From the NCBI GenBank assembly GCA_030690705.1, contig JAUYGE010000212.1, positions 1 to 5,507 on the forward strand: 5,507 nt of DNA, read 5' to 3'. The position numbers and the translations under genes were made by a program. Every line of letters begins with the position of its first letter. Position 1 is the first letter of the stretch. Positions 3,424-5,507 of the stretch are shown here, one piece after another. The notes beneath the pieces were generated by a model. It did no database searches. It was not told the origin of the DNA and worked only from the letters and a program-made list of their open reading frames with translations. This DNA comes from Dehalococcoidia bacterium (GTDB lineage: Bacteria > Chloroflexota > Dehalococcoidia > JAENJB01).

Positions 3424-5507
3424 GATGGGTGGTGGGGCATGGCCGCCAGCACCTTTGCCGGGGTGATGGGCAGCTCCCGCACGCGGGCGCCCACGGCATT
3501 GTAGATGGCATTGGCGATGGCAGCCGGAATGGGAACGAAGGCCGGCTCTCCCGCTCCCTGGGCAGGCATGTGCGGGTTGGGCACGATCACCAATTCAATT
3601 GTGGGAGCATCCATCATGGTGAAGATAGGGTAGTCGAGATAAGAGGCGTTAAGGATGTGTCCGTTCTTGAACTGTATACCTTCGTTGAGGGTGGCGCTGC
3701 AACCCATGACGATGCCGCTCTCCATCTGGGAGTGGACACCGTCGGGATTGATGACCAGGCCGCTATCCTGGGCGGCCACCACGCGCTTGACGCGCACCTT
3801 GCCGGTGTCGCGGTCAACCTCCACCTCGACTACCTCCGCGATCCAGCTATTGCTATCCAGGCTGCAGGCAAAGCCTCTGCCCTGGCCGGTGGAGCCTTTT
3901 CCAGGTTTCCAGCATGCCTTGCGGGCGGCGGCTTCGATAACCCCCCGCAGTCCGGTGTCCTTATCCGTCAGGTTACTGAGGCGGAACTGGACGGGGTCCA
4001 TACCAGCCGCCTCCGCCAGCTCATCGATGAGGCACTCCTGGGCAAAGCAGTTCATGGGTGCTCCGAGGGAGCGCAGGGAGGTGGTGCGAAGCGGGGAGGG
4101 GCTGGCATGAGCGACGGTAATCTGATTGGGTATATTGTAGAGGGGGAGCACCGCGCGGGAAATGCCCGAGTCCGCCCTCGGTCCGTGGCCCTCGGCTCGC
4201 TCGCGCTTGACATCCGGGGGCAACCCGTAGCGCGCCCGCGCACCGCCTACGTGGGGGCCGCTGTAGACATGGTACTCCCACGCTGTTAGCGCGCCGTTCT
4301 TGGCGATGCCTCCCTGTACTTCGACAAAGGCGGCTGAGCGGTACGGTCCCCAGGTGAAGTCCTCTTCCCTGGACCAGACCACCTGCACCGGCCGGTGGGC
4401 GGCGCGGGAGAGGCGCGCGGCGTCTATGGCGGCGTCGCCGACGTTCTTGCGTCCGAAGCCGCCGCCTATCTCGGTGGGCACCACCTGGACCTTGGCTTCC
4501 GGCATGCCCAGAACGAGCGCCACATCGGAGCGGACCCCGAAAGGCACGGAGGTGGTGATCCAGATTTTCGCACCGTCTCCGGTTACGTCGGCTATGGCCG
4601 CTTCGCGTTCGATGACAGCGTGGCAGAGGTAGGCCGCCTTGTAGGTGGCTTTGAGTATCTTCTCTGCCAGGTGAAACCCGTGTTGGGGTGAGCCGCTTTC
4701 CTTGATTACCAGCCCCTCGCCCGAGTTGGCTTTCAGATAGTCCCAGATCTGCTCCGTGCTGACGTTGTACTCCGGTTCCTTGTAGGAGACCTTGATATGC
4801 TCCAGGGCGGCCTCTGCCTGCTCCTCCGTCTCGGCCACCACGCCGATGTAGTCGCCATCCTGGACGGCGGCGATCACGCCGGGCTGCCGGCGGGCCGCGG
4901 AGAAATCGGCCTGTCCCGGCTTGGCGCCAAGGGACGGCGGGCGGAGCATCTTTCCGTGGAGCATCCCCGGCACCTTCATGTCGGCGGCGTACAGCGCTTT
5001 GCCGGTTACCTTGGCGGGAAGGTCAACTCGGGGAACGTTGCGTCCGATGAGGCGATACTGCTCCACCGGTTTGGTAGCCGGTGGGCCGGTGAGCTTCTTG
5101 GGCAGAGGCTTGCCCTGAGATAGCTCTCCGTAGGCGATTCTCCGGGTGGGGTCTCCCTTGGCGGAGATGGTGCCGTCCCTGGCTTGCAATTGCTCCGGGG
5201 GGAGGTTCCATCTCTCTGCCGCCATGAGGAGCAACGTTTCCCTGGCAGAAGCGGCGGCCTTCTGGAGAGCCGGCCGCATCATGCGGATGGTCCAGCTGCC
5301 GTGGGTTCCCCTGTCGAAAGGCACCAGACCGGTGATACCCATGTAGACGTCAATGGAGTCAAATGGCGCCTCCAGCTCCTCGGCAACTATCTGCGTAAGA
5401 ACCGTTTTCGTTCCGGTGCCGATGTCTTGCGTCCCGGTGATCAGATCAGCCGTGCCGTCGGCGTTCAGTCGAACGATAGCGTAGGCTGGCGGCCCTCCGC
5501 CGCCGCC
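3420..5507 (-). CDS. Xanthine dehydrogenase-family molybdopterin-binding subunit, permuted IorB/NicB type, N-terminus cut by the window edge
   Basis: The frame is open from the window end, past the Met codon at 5342, to the TGA at 3422-3420, giving 695 residues (counted from the edge). The family hydroxylates substrates with water-derived oxygen using a molybdenum-pterin cofactor. Visible in order: GTQDIGTGT (25-33, the cofactor-contacting Gln loop); VPRVDLPAKVTGKALYAADM leading into the a/b hammerhead domain (about 158-245); AYLCHAVIEREAAIADV (292-308); GGGFGRK (348-354); RSLGAPMNCFAQECLIDELA (479-498); and GAGEP with the expected catalytic Glu654. In classical xanthine dehydrogenases the Gln-loop segment follows the hammerhead; here it precedes it and is absent later, as in isoquinoline 1-oxidoreductase beta and nicotinate dehydrogenase B. 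Perhaps 30-60 N-terminal residues are missing, so an export signal cannot be judged. An iron-sulfur subunit is expected upstream, outside the window. The substrate is unknown. Confidence 0.93.
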   Translation of the reverse strand, partial: GGGGGPPAYAIVRLNADGTADLITGTQDIGTGTKTVLTQIVAEELEAPFDSIDVYMGITGLVPFDRGTHGSWTIRMMRPALQKAAASARETLLLMAAERWNLPPEQLQARDGTISAKGDPTRRIAYGELSQGKPLPKKLTGPPATKPVEQYRLIGRNVPRVDLPAKVTGKALYAADMKVPGMLHGKMLRPPSLGAKPGQADFSAARRQPGVIAAVQDGDYIGVVAETEEQAEAALEHIKVSYKEPEYNVSTEQIWDYLKANSGEGLVIKESGSPQHGFHLAEKILKATYKAAYLCHAVIEREAAIADVTGDGAKIWITTSVPFGVRSDVALVLGMPEAKVQVVPTEIGGGFGRKNVGDAAIDAARLSRAAHRPVQVVWSREEDFTWGPYRSAAFVEVQGGIAKNGALTAWEYHVYSGPHVGGARARYGLPPDVKRERAEGHGPRADSGISRAVLPLYNIPNQITVAHASPSPLRTTSLRSLGAPMNCFAQECLIDELAEAAGMDPVQFRLSNLTDKDTGLRGVIEAAARKACWKPGKGSTGQGRGFACSLDSNSWIAEVVEVEVDRDTGKVRVKRVVAAQDSGLVINPDGVHSQMESGIVMGCSATLNEGIQFKNGHILNASYLDYPIFTMMDAPTIELVIVPNPHMPAQGAGEPAFVPIPAAIANAIYNAVGARVRELPITPAKVLAAMPHHPS

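Noticed and set aside
3429..4289. A 286-codon open frame on the + strand opposite the molybdenum subunit gene.
   Set aside because: The opposite strand carries GGGFGRK, GAGEP and other family motifs in frame; this frame has only low-complexity, Gly- and His-rich sequence without recognisable domains.
1..5507. CRISPR arrays, tRNA or rRNA genes, insertion sequences, phage or defence genes.
   Set aside because: No spaced direct repeats, tRNA-like or rRNA-like stretches, transposase motifs or terminal inverted repeats were found on reading both strands.

Overview
The window looks like a gene-dense bacterial chromosome segment of fairly high GC. It has short intergenic gaps, Shine-Dalgarno sites before every complete gene and no sign of mobile DNA. 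I cannot place the organism firmly. The gene content and protein style (a pantothenate operon opened by a DUF2520 gene, next to a permuted molybdenum hydroxylase) would fit Chloroflexota such as Dehalococcoidia, or a deltaproteobacterial-type lineage. That placement is inference.

Layout: (1) Bases 1-212, + strand, are the C-terminal end of a probable major-facilitator transporter. (2) Bases 209-3215, - strand, are a four-gene pantothenate (vitamin B5) operon. It is transcribed in the order DUF2520/Rossmann reductase-like gene (candidate ketopantoate reductase), panD, panB, panC. (3) Bases 3216-3419 are the only real intergenic region. It holds a near-consensus sigma70 promoter (TTGACA, 17-base spacer, TATATT), a leader of about 170 nt and a strong intrinsic terminator that lies between the promoter and the first gene, which is the arrangement of a transcription attenuator or riboswitch. 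(4) Bases 3420-5507, - strand, are most of a xanthine dehydrogenase-family molybdopterin-binding subunit of the permuted IorB/NicB type. Its N-terminus is cut by the window edge.

How the genes work together: PanB makes ketopantoate from 2-oxoisovalerate. A ketopantoate reductase must then make pantoate, and the first gene of the operon is the obvious candidate. PanD makes beta-alanine from aspartate, and PanC joins pantoate and beta-alanine into pantothenate. With the reductase assignment the operon encodes the whole dedicated pathway. Gaps of 6, 13 and 24 bases between genes argue for one transcript. The molybdenum enzyme and the transporter have no evident link to pantothenate.

The most interesting element is the leader of the pan operon. 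It is a candidate cis-regulatory RNA that controls vitamin B5 synthesis by transcription termination. The published 'pan' RNA motif, found upstream of pantothenate genes, is the first thing to compare it with; I could not confirm a match by eye.
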